The notes under the pieces are model-generated. The model searched no databases. It worked only from the letters and a program-made list of their open reading frames with translations, and had not been told where the DNA came from. This document shows, piece by piece, positions 1 through 11,120 of a DNA stretch of 64,000 nucleotides. Every line of letters begins with the position of its first letter. Position 1 is the stretch's first letter. This DNA is from Trichopria drosophilae (taxonomy: Eukaryota > Arthropoda > Insecta > Hymenoptera > Diapriidae): contig CM059586.1 in NCBI GenBank assembly GCA_030407085.1, forward strand, positions 28,073,501-28,137,500, in the 5' to 3' direction. Position numbers and translations under genes: made by a program.

Positions 1-1821
1 CTATCTGTGTCTCGAAATTTGTAATCCCACCTTTTTTAACAATGTTTTTTGAAAATGAATCATACGCAAGCAAAGGTATTGGCGAATATAGAGGTTAATA
101 TCCACTAAAACGTCTTTACGTCAAAAAAAATTTCGTCTCATAAGAAAAAGGTTAAACGACAGGCGTTAAGTGTGTAAAATGCGCTAAAACTGCATTCCGC
201 AGATTTTATAACTCTCATAATCGAAGCTCTTAAAAAGAAATTTAAATGAACATAGGAAAGGAATTAATTGAAGGATTAATTGAATAATAGTGGCATAAAA
301 AGGTAACAAAATGTACTTGTAGCGAAGTAGCAAAAGGTAGAATCAGTGCATAAATTAAAGTTTACGATTCGACCCATGAAAAATGGCACTTTCCCTCGTT
401 GAAAGATCCTTCCTTGATGGGACCTGAAAACATAATCGCTGGCACGAACTGCAAACGCGACTACGATGAAAATGAGATTCGCGGCTCACTTTCCCCAGAT
501 CTTAAAGCTTCTAAGACTCTTACGACATCCGTAATTTCCTAGTGGACCAACTGGATAATTCCGATTAGTATGCTGCGAAAAGATCCACATTATAAATTGC
601 GGGTCTGATTAAACGGGAAATAATGAACCGGCGGGTACCAGGCTATATTTCACTGAATCCAGGCCAATGTGTAATGAACGTATTTACATTCGTCGCGACT
701 TTGCCGGTTATAAACTGTGACAAATATGCAATGAGTTTCGATAAATCTTTTGCCCAATCGATCCATGAGTCCATTAATTATTCTGATTCATAGATATTTT
801 ATTTTATTTTAATATCATTTCGCAGTTTAACTTATTGGATAATATGAGCTACGTCCATATGTATGTAAATCAAATTTCAGAAATTGGGACTTAGAAGAGT
901 AAATAAAAGCAATACGTATAATTCTGCATTATGTAGTGATGTAAATTGTGTATTTTATTTCCAGTCTACTTAACAAATTTTTTACATTTATTGCAAAGCG
1001 ATTTTTTTGGATATAACTCGTGAAACCCACACCTTCACATATTTACTGTGCTGCATTAATATGAAATTCATTCACTTGGTTCAATTCATTCACTTCCACT
1101 TACTTCATTGTTCGTTTCATTACTTATCTCCCTTTTTATTTATCTTATCTCTCGAGAAAATCGCAAGGTACGCAGAGTCCAGCATCCGAGGTCGTTTCAA
1201 AATTCACCGAAAGGATACTGGAGTCATACGTCACTTGGTAAAGAGACTCGCACGTGAGTCTCGTTTTGATCCTCCTTTCGCGGTGTATCTATTCAAATCT
1301 TAAGCAGTAGCGCCATTGGATAAACAGCACGGGACCCGGACAATGCAACAGTTGAATGGTACGCACTACCGGTTAGATTCTCAAAAGATCTTAATCCGTG
1401 ATATGAAGCCCATATACTCGGTATATTCTAACATATTCTTACTCTGTGGCATAGCATCGGTCCGACTACCATTGAAAATTTCCTTAACGATAATGGAATT
1501 TTAAACTATGTAAATGAGGATCTGCGTGAGACGAAATTCAATTGTCGTAGAATATTCTGATCTCTAATACATAAAAAATACTTCAGTTTGTTTTATTGGT
1601 ATCCTGAGATCGTTAAACTGAATATTCTGTAAATAAACGTTTCATTTTGTCTAAATCCTGATGCGAATCCCTAATTCATAAAAGGACAAAAAAGTAGATG
1701 GTGATTATGAGTCTAACTTTCATAACATGGATTATGAATTACATTTATAACAAACATTTTTGTAATTTCTAAAGAATAACAAAATGTCTATCAATTGCAT
1801 ATGAGGTTATTGTTGTTCCCA
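1..1821. other. AT-rich non-coding stretch with a G+C-richer block at about 360-720
   Basis: No frame here looks coding; the longest open frame (1007-1303) begins at TTG and has an irregular, hydrophobic composition. The block at about 360-720 is visibly richer in G and C, has no internal repetition and could be unique, possibly conserved DNA. From 1070 to 1140 there are several TTCATTCACTT-like words, a pyrimidine-rich texture that recurs near 29.8 and 36.2 kb. Confidence 0.5.
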
Positions 1822-3048
1822 ATCTGAAAACACCTCAAAACCCCTAAATTTAGACACCTGAAAAATAAAAACCCCATAATCAAAATCCCCTCTTTTAGAA
1901 ACCCGACATTTCAAAAGCCGACGTCTCAACACCTGATAACTCTAAACCCCGACTACACCCGATGTCCTAAAAGCTGACAAATAAAAAACTCGACATTTAA
2001 AATCCCGCCAATTAAAAAAAACTAATATTCAGGAATTTGATAAATAAGACACCCGACCTTCAAAATCCCGGCATTCAGAAATTTGACAATCGGACATTCA
2101 GAAACCCAACAATTAAAAAACTGATATTTAAAATCCAAACACTGAAAAACTTTACAATTAAAAACAAAAACTTGCAATTAAAAACAAAAACTTGTAATTA
2201 AAACATCCGACATTCAGGAATCTGACAATTTAGAAATCCTTCATTTTGAAACCCGATAATTCGAAAACCCGACAAATTAAAAACCTTATCCCAAAACCCC
2301 GATATACGGAAACTACTATTTAAAAAACCGATGGACAAACCAGACATTCGAACAACCAACAATTATAATATACAACATTTATGGCCTGGGGAATTCGAAA
2401 ATCCTACGAAATAAAAACCCGGACAAGTAAAAAACCCGATATTCAGAAACCTGGCCAATAAAGAACCCGATATTCAAGTAAAACTCGACGAACAAATGCT
2501 AACATTTAAAAACCTGACATGTAAATACCCAACATACAAAGGGAATAGTTCAAAAACCCGACAATACATAATCTAGAAAATTCTACAACCAATTAGTGTG
2601 AACTGCGGCATTCAAAAACTATAAAATTCAAAAACCCTAGTTTCAAAACCCCGACATGCAGAACCTCAACGATGGAAAAAATCGACCTTCAGTAACACAA
2701 CAATAAAATACGCGTCCTTTATCAACCCGAGAATTGAAAAACCCCAACATTCTAAAACCCGATATTTTAAAATTCCACATTTAAAAACCCAATATTCAGA
2801 AACCTGGCAAATAAACAATACGACATTGAAACCCCCAATATTTCGAAACTCGACAATTCAAAAATTCGAGAATCAAAATCCCGACCGAATTCGAATCGAA
2901 TGTTTAATTTTTAACGTGTCGGTTTTTCTAATGTCAACATTTTGATTGCACGACTTTTGAGTGTCGTTTTTTATTATGTTCCCCATTCAAAAACACGACA
3001 TTCAAAACCCGACGATTCAACAAAACCCGATACGTATGAAAACCCAGA
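1822..3048. repeat. Degenerate AAAACCCGACATTC-type minisatellite
   Basis: About 1.2 kb is built from variants of a short unit: an A-run, CCCGAC or CCCGAT, then ATTCA, AATTA or ATTTA, as in AAAACCCGACATTCA. Spacing is roughly 14-18 bp and copies are heavily diverged, so the array is old. The units vary at every position, unlike CRISPR repeats, and no constant-length spacers exist. Near 2900-2973 the units run in the opposite orientation. No coding potential is seen inside. Confidence 0.85.
2900..2973 (-). repeat. Inverted block within the minisatellite
   Basis: Over about 75 bp the unit appears as its reverse complement: GTGTCGGTTTTTCTAATGTC and then TTTTGAGTGTCGTTTTTT. Units on both sides are in the forward AAAACCCGAC orientation. 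A local inversion, or a head-to-head join of two arrays, explains this. The switch from forward to reverse happens around 2885-2905, near a GAATTCGAATCGAATG stretch. Confidence 0.7.
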
Positions 3049-3097
3049 CTAGCAAGTTTATAAATGTTGGGTCAGTGCAAACATAATCAACCGCCAA

Positions 3098-3739
3098 GAT
3101 AGTACCGAACTACAAAAGAAAACTTATGCAATGTGCAAGAAACGCAACTAGGTTCTTATTATTGATTTTGGGCCGCTGAATCCAAATTCGGGCATAGAAT
3201 TTGTGCTATACGTCTCTGATTTTTAAATTTGAAATTTAAACTGTAACAACTGGGAGAATTCATGTCAGTATGTATTGGAATTTACCTAGCACTACATCGA
3301 TTACCCCTAAATTCTTACGTTTTATAGCAATTTTTGAAATAGAATTTTAGAAATATTCGTATGAAAAGTCTCTCCGTGCACTGAATCTAAAAAAATATAA
3401 ATATGTCCAAAAAGCATTTTTTTCATAATCTACCCTCAAACATAAAAAAATATAAACAAGTTGAACAAATTCTGGACCCTGGATTCGGATTAATAACGAA
3501 AAATCCATACAAATTACCTAGTCTTGATCAATTGTATATTGAATTTTTGTTTGCACAAGATTTGTCAAGTTTCTCGGAAGAAAACAATTTATCTCAGTAT
3601 AAACATCAGATTTAAAAACTTCAGACGTATAGGACCAATTCTGTCCCCAAATGTAGGATTCAGCGGCCCAAAATCTATAAGAAAAATCGAGTCGCGTTTC
3701 TTGCACAAGACATAAGTTTTTTTGTGGTCCGGTATAATC
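3098..3739. mobile_element. Inverted-repeat element of about 640 bp, non-autonomous
   Basis: The left arm (about 3098-3235) and right arm (about 3605-3739) are imperfect reverse complements of each other. Both contain TTTTGGGCCGCTGAATCC, GTGCAAGAAACGC and a CTATACGTCT-like block in mirrored order. The central 360 bp is AT-rich, and its 70-codon open frame (3403-3615) resembles no protein I know. No clear target-site duplication is visible. The arms share the 'GG(G/T)CGCTGA-T-CGAAT' theme with repeats at 13.3, 30.8, 44.9 and 60.2 kb, so this may be two inverted copies of that family rather than a TIR transposon. Confidence 0.65.
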
Positions 3740-5400
3740 AACCAACTAGTAAAGTTTATCAGTTTTGCATGTTTACTGCGAAACAAAAAATTTGTTTGTT
3801 TTCTAAAGAATTGCTATAGAAATAACAACCAATTGACCGAATTACAACTGTAATAGCATATAGTTCAATCCAGTAAAAGATTAGTTCGTTTTAAATGCAG
3901 AAAAGCTTTCACTTAATTTGCATCCCTTGCACAGATTTTCGACTCCCATTTGTTTGAAATTTACTAAACTAAAGAAACATTTTATGTCGTTACTACCGCA
4001 AATCGTGCCTGGACTATAACATTACATTTATTCCACTGCCTGGATTTCAGTCAATTAACGAATTCATTTTACTGTCCTCGTATAAAATAACAATAAAGAT
4101 ATTTTCTATATTCAAATGATATTATTTACGTGATACACTAAATTAAATATTGTAATAGCTTTCAATTATTGTTTACAAATGAAAAAAAAATGTTTAAGAT
4201 ACACTTGCTTCGTCCCACCTTTAAAATTCTTATTATATGCAGTTTAAATCCAAGGTCTAGTTATCGAATAGATTTACTCGTACGTTTAAATACTTTTTGA
4301 ATCTTAAGATGCAAGTTTCTTAAACGAAACTTGAATTTAATAATGCAAGTGGAAACGTATGCAAATAAGAAATCGAAGTGAATGCAGTTCAGTGAACTTT
4401 CGGAAACTCTCGATCGTTCCATTTGTAGTATTTTACGAAGTATCGTACAATAAGAAATTTACTATTTTTCCGGATGAATTCTTCGACACGATGTTCAGAA
4501 ATATACGATTCTACAATCGAACAAAGTATATCTGTCTGGGCTGTCTCTGGTAGGCATTGAGGTGATTTAACTTAGGATCGCAGGAAGAAAGAGAACCGAG
4601 ATCGTGGGTGGTTGATGCCGCTTAACAATAAGAGTCAAGTACTTGGCTCATATCGTACCCGAAAAAAACGCGAAATCTATTACAGGAAATTGAATAAGTG
4701 CATCTTTAAAAGTTTCGAAACCTATTCTCGATTATTTTTGTTACCATTTGATACACGTCGGATGTTATTATAACAAGAACGGGAGGATTTCTCCGGTTGA
4801 AATACATGACTTGGATTTGTAGTCGTATTAATTCTCTTATGATAAATTGACGGTTTTTGTTGTACGGTAGCCTCTCACTTAATCGATTTCCTTTGTACTT
4901 GTGTTAAATACGTAACGTTATTAATTTTGTTTCTTCTTTGTTGCATTGATTTTCTCCACTTCAGTTTACATTTTTTTGCAATTTTCATATTTTGCTACGT
5001 ATTTTACCTTTCACTTTTCTTTCTGTTCGTTAGAAATTGCTCGCATCCGTTTTGCAATTAAATTTGTGTCGTATTGGTTTATTATGTAAACGCATTTTTT
5101 CATTTTTTCTACGTGTTTAAGATCATTAAATATTTATGTTCTCATTAATAATTTTATTTATTGTTATATGTTAACAAGAAAATTGGTTATATATAATAAC
5201 AATAAATTTAACAACAAAAAATTTGAGAAAAATGGCTATTCAAATTTTAGTACGCGTATAAGAATACAAGAATACTTGTATTAAAACTGACAATATATAG
5301 TTAATAACAATGAAGCAGATTCAGTATAATTAAGTTTATTATTACATGTTTTAAATTTATGAAATGTTTACGCGTGCAAAAGTTTTGTAACTTCAGCTAA
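3740..5400. other. AT-rich non-coding stretch
   Basis: No gene or convincing repeat is seen. A slightly richer block at 4360-4680 has an open frame of 64 codons (4359-4553) without recognisable features. From 4920 to 5140 the plus strand is T- and TTC-rich, with no periodic unit. Confidence 0.45.
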
Positions 5401-5499
5401 GAGCATAGCCTAGTCGGAGATTTCAATGCCTGGGCATCATACCACATATTCGGTAGACATCTTATGAGAATATTTTTTTTCCGTCTGCAAATTGACTGA
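5401..5499 (+). pseudogene. Fragment of a non-LTR retrotransposon endonuclease domain
   Basis: Between a stop codon at 5398-5400 and another at 5497-5499, 32 codons read ...LVGDFNAWASYHIFGR.... The GDFNAW core followed by a short spacer and G matches the catalytic GDFNA-HxxWG signature of the apurinic-endonuclease-like domain in Jockey, I and R1-type LINEs, which nicks target DNA. The histidine usually following the motif is replaced, the flanks carry stop codons and no reverse transcriptase follows, so this is a dead scrap. A chance match is possible with such a short segment, but the motif is specific. Confidence 0.55.
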
Positions 5500-6111
5500 T
5501 TTTTCTGTTTCTGATGTTAGCTAATTTGGAAATTGTTGTTTACACATTCAATGAACAATTTCACATATATTCCGTCAGACTTCTCGCATATTTTGCACGG
5601 TTTCATTACTGCCGTTGAGTAATATTCGTTTAACGCTGTAAGCATATAGGGAATACAAAAGAACGGGGACCATAATGGATGTTTTGAAAAATTTTAATAA
5701 ATATTAACTATTTTTGTCGTAAAAGAATACTAGTTTACTTTGCTGGATAAACAATGGAGATTGAAAAGCCATTCAATTTATCAACTCAAAATATGAGGAC
5801 GTTTCGTTTTTTTCCTAACGTCTTTGTTACGTACATTCTTTTTAAACATTTATTTTCGTAAACAAATATTGCATGTCAATTTCAATAAATTGATCATTAA
5901 ATTTTATTAAACAAATGTTGACACAAGGTTTTTTGTATTTAGTTCAAGATTCCAATGTCGATCAGGATTATGTCAAATTTTCTACTAAGGAAGGTTACCA
6001 AGTATTTTTAATTGTTAGCATTATTTTAATCTGCAAAAGCGGAACATCTTTCTATAAATAGCTCCGGAAAGTATATGAAGTAACGTCTTGAATTATCCCG
6101 TGAATTATAAT
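5500..6111. other. AT-rich stretch, nothing recognised
   Basis: No open frame of interest, inverted repeat or duplicated block was seen. It may contain further decayed LINE sequence downstream of the endonuclease scrap, but no motif supports that. Confidence 0.35.
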
Positions 6112-6400
6112 TGAATGTGCCGATGGAACGCATATTCTCGCGCTAGGTTTGCGGCACTCGCTTAGATCGCGCTATATAAAAGACAGAGACTCGACGTTGT
6201 TCGCAAGACATGTGAATCGTTAAAGCCATATATCTACACATGCAATTTTGCTACCTTGTGCGATTCATGTATACACCGCACATATTGTACGACAAAAAAT
6301 GTTATAAGAGATATGATAAATAAACTGGATGTTCAGTCGTTTCCTGGAGAAGCTTCTTTCTTGTTTAATACATTTTCTGGAGGCGTCTGTTATTGAATTA
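6112..6400 (+). mobile_element. Solo-LTR-like segment
   Basis: A G+C-richer block beginning TGTGCCGATGGAACGC leads into a TATATAAA box (6173-6180). About 146 bp downstream lies an AATAAA signal (6319-6324), followed by a GT/CT-rich tail (ttcagtcgtttcctgg). A promoter and a poly(A) signal packed within 200 bp is the architecture of a retrotransposon LTR. No paired LTR, primer-binding site or gag/pol is present in the window, so it would be a solo LTR. The exact ends and a target-site duplication could not be fixed. It could instead be the promoter of a short non-coding transcript. Confidence 0.4.
6173..6180 (+). promoter_or_regulatory. TATA box within the LTR-like segment
   Basis: TATATAAA followed by AGACAGAGACTCGACG forms a plausible RNA polymerase II core promoter. 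It precedes an AATAAA signal at 6319-6324 with no open frame between them. Confidence 0.4.
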
Positions 6401-7105
6401 TTTTTGTTTAATAATAATAATGATATCTTTTTATTCTACGTTTATTACCGCCAAAAAGATGAGCCAGTGCTAAAAGTTAATTTTAACAAAAGTTTTTGGC
6501 ATTAAAACTATTTTGGGAATTGATTAAGTCCTTTCGTACGTATAACTTATTAGCCTAAGTTCTGAATGGAATTTTATATATCATCACATAACTATATTAG
6601 AGTCTCGCATGTAAAGTTTCAAATCTACTCACCGTCTGCTTGATTTTCATGTTTGTTTATTTTTACATAAAATTTACACAAAAAACCGTGAATTTTATTT
6701 TGTAATAAAAAACTCTGAATATTCTACATAAAAAATGATCAATTTACAGTGTAGCAATATTGTAATAAATAATGATAATACATTAATAAATGGTACAATG
6801 AAATTAATATACAATTGGATAATTTAGTAGATGAAACATTAATATGACGGTGATGTTAGCGTAAGATTCGCAGCGTAAGATTCGGAAAGCAGTGATTCTC
6901 AATCTTTTCTGAACACGCGATGATAATTTCAATGGAAACGCATATATCCATTTGAGATATCTGTTGACATTTCTTAAAGGCATCACAAATAAATTCGAAA
7001 TACAAACAATCATTGAAAAGCATACCGCCATAGTTTAAACAATATTCAGATATTTGTTGCACAGTAATTATTATGATAAATGTGTAAATTCCAGTATAAA
7101 TACGA
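6401..7105. other. AT-rich stretch, nothing recognised
   Basis: No coding frame or repeat is supported. The two overlapping minus-strand open frames around 6804-7062 shadow each other and show no coding character. Confidence 0.35.
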
Positions 7106-7329
7106 AAACGCGTCCGGGGCTGAAACTTTCACAAAAGCTTCTCTTCGTAACCGGAAACAAGTTTCCAATAGTGAAACAAATTAACAAAAATGCTAGCGTT
7201 TGTTATAAACAATCTTATAAACAATTACGGTATACAGACACTATAATGCCAATTCCGGCCAGCAAAAAACGCGTCCGGGGCTGAAATTTTCACCAAAGCT
7301 TCTCTTCTTATCCGGAAACAAGTTTCCAA
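7106..7329. repeat. Direct repeat pair, 63 bp, period 161 bp
   Basis: 7106-7168 and 7267-7329 are nearly identical, starting AAACGCGTCCGGGGCTGAAA and ending GGAAACAAGTTTCCAA, with only a few substitutions. The unit is G+C-rich against AT-rich flanks and ends in an inverted GGAAACnnGTTTCC. The intervening 98 bp carries a doubled 'ttataaacaat'. High identity suggests a recent tandem duplication or two copies of a short element. No third copy is seen. Confidence 0.85.
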
Positions 7330-9374
7330 ATGTTTGATAGTAAAAATTCACTTTTTAAAGAATAGAGAAATAATTAGCTGATTGTACTGTTGCTATTCTT
7401 AACGGTTTCGAATAAGTTTAATAAATTAGTAAAAGTCTAACACTCCAAAGAATGTAAGGAAATTTCCTGATATCTCTCGTTAACTAATTGAAATGTTTCG
7501 ATACTACTAATATATGTCAGATATAAAAGGATAGATTATATTACAGCTGGTAGTTCATTGATTTGATTTGAAATCATTTATTTATGGTCATTTCAGTATA
7601 AACAAATTGTAAAATCATTAAAAAAAATCGATTTCTAATTATTTTCTTACGTATATCAAGAAATTTACCACTTTTAGCTATTTTTATATTCATATATTGC
7701 CTATTAAAAAATTGTATTTATCATACAATGCTACTAGTTACAAAATTTTATGAAATATGTTACAGACATAATAGATTAAGTAACAGTTTCTTAAATAATT
7801 TATAGCTTTCAAGATTCATAAATTAAAAAGTACATAATAAATGATTTAACACTTATAAATTTGAATATAATTGATTTATACACGGTTATTGAGTAATTCT
7901 CGATTAAAAATTTGTGTACAAAGATTGAAAAATGGATGTACCGATTGTGCAGTAAATTGAATATCCAGTTGATAAATTGCTTTTCGTTGACTAATCGTCG
8001 TCGTAACAGCGACCGAAGGATATTTAAACGAAAACGATACCATCTGAAATTCATGTTACATTAGCGAATCGAATGAACGAAAAGAATATCATTCATTGTG
8101 AATGAAAGTTCACGGTGATTATGACAATATTTGCAAAGATGAGATTGAAATTAATATTGTCTTTTTGGATATTAATGAACTTTGTGAATTTCTTTCTATT
8201 GTATGTGGTACAACATGTACATTGTTTTTCATCTATAATCACTTAATCGCAAGGAATTTCTAATTTTTCAGTGTAATCAAAGTTATTCTTAAGATATTAA
8301 ATGTTGTATTTTAAATTCCACACGATTAACACTACGTATTTCATTATGTGTGAGTTTCACGCATGATTATATCATTCATAGTAGCAATATTTAATTTTTT
8401 GCTTTCTTAGTCTCATGCTACATAATGCGATTATTGGTATTGCTTTAAATTTCTATACAGATGAGTTGTCAAGATAGCTCGAAAAATGAAAAAATATGAA
8501 TTAATTTAAATGGATACCCAGATCACTGATGTCAGAAATATCATCTTTGAGTGAAATACGTAATAGAATAAATATGTATAGAAAAGATTGAATAAATGAA
8601 TCGTGAATGTTAAATTATTATCATTAATATTCATGTACATTTGTAATTCAAAGTTCGATTATGTTAATTAATTCGGATATCCGCATATATTTAATTAACA
8701 TTTGTGATGAAAATTATTTTTAAACTCATTTATCATCCTCGGCATCGATCCTTCTTTGCTTTAATTTTAGAATTTTGTGTGGTGTGTTTCATTACTCATT
8801 TCTTATGACTATTAAATACCAATTACAAGATAATTTATTTTTTTTTAACGGTCTGATATTCCATAAAATTGTATATGTTTAATTATTCATTTTGATTCAA
8901 TTCATAATTTTGAACGAATTGTATCTATTTTAATATTGATTTTACGTTTGATTATTCCCGTCCATTTTTGCAAATAATTTAATAAAGTTATTCATATTTT
9001 ATTTATGAAACTGACAAAATAATATTAATTTGATACATAATTATTGATTGAATATTGCAAAATGAGTTATGTCATAATCATATGGAAGATTAATTAGCAT
9101 TGTTGAGTTCCCACATTGACTTAATGTATGGTAATATTTATTGTAAACAATTCAGTTTATACAAATATTTTATGGTAGTAACAGTAATAAAAAAATGTTC
9201 AGATTTAAATGGAACTATAACCTACAAAAAATAGCTCTTAAATTCAAGGTGTTATATTATTTTAAAAATGACCTACGCACAAGTGAAATAGTTGAAATAA
9301 GGCCGTCAAAAATACTTAAAGAAATTAATCAACGACATTAAAATGTAGCCAGTTAGTTAAAGTGAATGTAACCT
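7330..9374. other. Very AT-rich non-coding stretch
   Basis: No gene is supported. It contains a short palindrome at about 8663-8699 (GTTAATTAA ... TTAATTAAC around GGATATCC), and at 7337-7370 one copy of the 'AAATTCACTTTTTAAAGAATAG' theme, which recurs near 24.6-24.75 and 26.8 kb. Confidence 0.45.
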
Positions 9375-9965
9375 TCTTTTTATAATGAAATGCGGTAAAG
9401 TGCCATTTTTACGGTTTTGTGCTTTGAAGTAAGAAAGAGTGTGAAAAAGTAAAAAACAGCTTGTAAGGCTTGCGAAACTAATGAATTTCCAGAAAATAGT
9501 GCTTTTCTTTACAAGGGCGTAAAGTAAACTTTTACGTCTGCGTAAATATGAACAACATTTCCGATTATAAAAGGTTTAAAATTCAAGTTTATGCTAACAA
9601 ATTAAAACCTGAAATATTAATATCAAAAACCTGAATAATTTTCGAATGTCTAAAATTTCTTTTTACCGACTCAATTAGATCTTAATTAGCGAAAAAACAG
9701 ATTGTACAACATTTTATGATGAAAAAAATTGTATTTTTCGATACAAGGCCGTAAAATCTCACGGCCGTGGGTCGCACATTATTTTTCGGTACTGAAAGCT
9801 GTAAAAATTCGATTTCACCGACTGCATTTAGTCCGTACGGGTTATGTTTTTGGCAGCGCAGATTCATGTTTCACGTGATCCGTGAAATTTCATTTTAAGG
9901 ACTAAAAGTAGGGCGTAAAATCGGATTTTACGGCTATAGTATCGAAAATTATATTTTTGTTTTAC
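9375..9965. repeat. Degenerate array with GGCGTAAAATC hairpins about every 200 bp
   Basis: Four related blocks occur near 9375-9415, 9518-9545, 9748-9770 and 9910-9935. Each pairs a GGCGTAAA-like word with an inverted TTTACG-like word, for example GGGCGTAAAATCGGATTTTACGG at the last site. Shared flanking words (tttttcgatac, actaaaagta) suggest old tandem units of about 180-210 bp. The divergence is large and the unit boundaries are uncertain. No coding frame is supported. Confidence 0.45.
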
Positions 9966-10379
9966 CGACGTTTCCATATCACGTGGACACTATTGATATC
10001 ATCCTGAGGAAACCCAAAAGATATATAGGTTTTATTCTACTAACCTAAACATCGATAAACCTAAACACCGATAAAACTAAACAAGCAATGAGCAAACATT
10101 TTCTAAAAATTGTTCATTTACTACCTTTCAGTAATATTGTGAAGCATCACACATTTTGTACAATATAGTTTCGTAGTTTTTATTATTTTTGTTAATTTAA
10201 TGTTTGAAATATTGCTTATTTCCTTGCTCGCATTTTCCTGATTATATTCATGTAGAGAATTCTCGGTATCGTCAGGAAATATTTATAAACATTAATATAT
10301 TACAAGTTTTCTCCCTTCGCTTAATCATTGTGTACAATGGTCCATTTCTAATTTACTCTCAGCGAATGTAATTTCAAGC

Positions 10380-10630
10380 GGGTTTCTTAGCGGCTCCAAA
10401 TTCGAGGAAGATGATCATCGCCCACGCTAGCAATTGTGCGGAGAATTTACAATTCATTCGTTTGCAAGGTAAAAAAGCCTTACGAGCGTTTATGCTAATA
10501 CGGTCAGTTCGCATTAACCGTAGCCGTATGTCACTGACCACCTACTACAAGCAGAATAATAGGTACCGTATATACCGCCGGCTGCGGCTGTTAAGCCCTA
10601 TTTATATGTATAGCTACGAGAGCATGTGAA
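10380..10630. other. G+C-richer island, possible regulatory DNA
   Basis: A 250-bp block is less AT-rich than its surroundings, non-repetitive and contains TAAT-type homeodomain words. An ATG-initiated open frame of 72 codons (10411-10629) sits in it. That frame is basic and aromatic, has no recognisable domain and is probably incidental. Confidence 0.35.
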
Positions 10631-10979
10631 ATATGACAAGAATTAGACTTCGTTATTGTTATCACAATTATCGAAAGTAGACGAGAAACAATTTTTTAGA
10701 GAATCTTTTTATGTTCATTACTTTCCTAGTCGAAGTTTAAAATTTGTTTATTCGAATGATACTAATTACTAGGCTAACCTGTTTCCTGTATGAAAACTCT
10801 AATGGAAATTAACTTAGGTTTTATGTGAAAACCATAACCAGTACTGGTAGAAAACAATGGGAAAGCATTAAATAAATTTAGAAACCATTCACCCGAAGTA
10901 ACTAAATGCACAATTTTAATAGTTGAATAATACCTCGAAAAGTAATCTATGACTAGTGTTTTGTATTCTTCTCGAAAAT

Positions 10980-11120
10980 ACCTTTCAAATGCGCCCCCAC
11001 TCGACCCATGTTGTCTTTTACGATTTTCACCACCTCCTCGTATTCACATGCCTTCTTAGAGGTGGGGGGTCGTGACCCCCCAGAACGAATTTCATGTGTT
11101 TCAGCGTTTTTTTTTTAAAT
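10980..11120. other. C/G-run block with GGGGGGTC-GT-GACCCCCC hairpin
   Basis: Positions 11064-11081 form an 8-bp perfect stem with a 2-base loop, unusual in this AT-rich context. Nearby are cgcccccactcgaccc and a T9 run. It resembles an end or internal part of a decayed DNA transposon, but no matching inverted end was found. Confidence 0.4.

Noticed and set aside
1007..1303. 98-codon plus-strand frame as a gene
   Set aside because: It starts at TTG, has T-rich hydrophobic composition and no domain; chance in AT-rich DNA.
1822..3048. CRISPR-like repetition
   Set aside because: The units are 14-18 bp, all different from each other and without unique spacers; it is a eukaryotic minisatellite.
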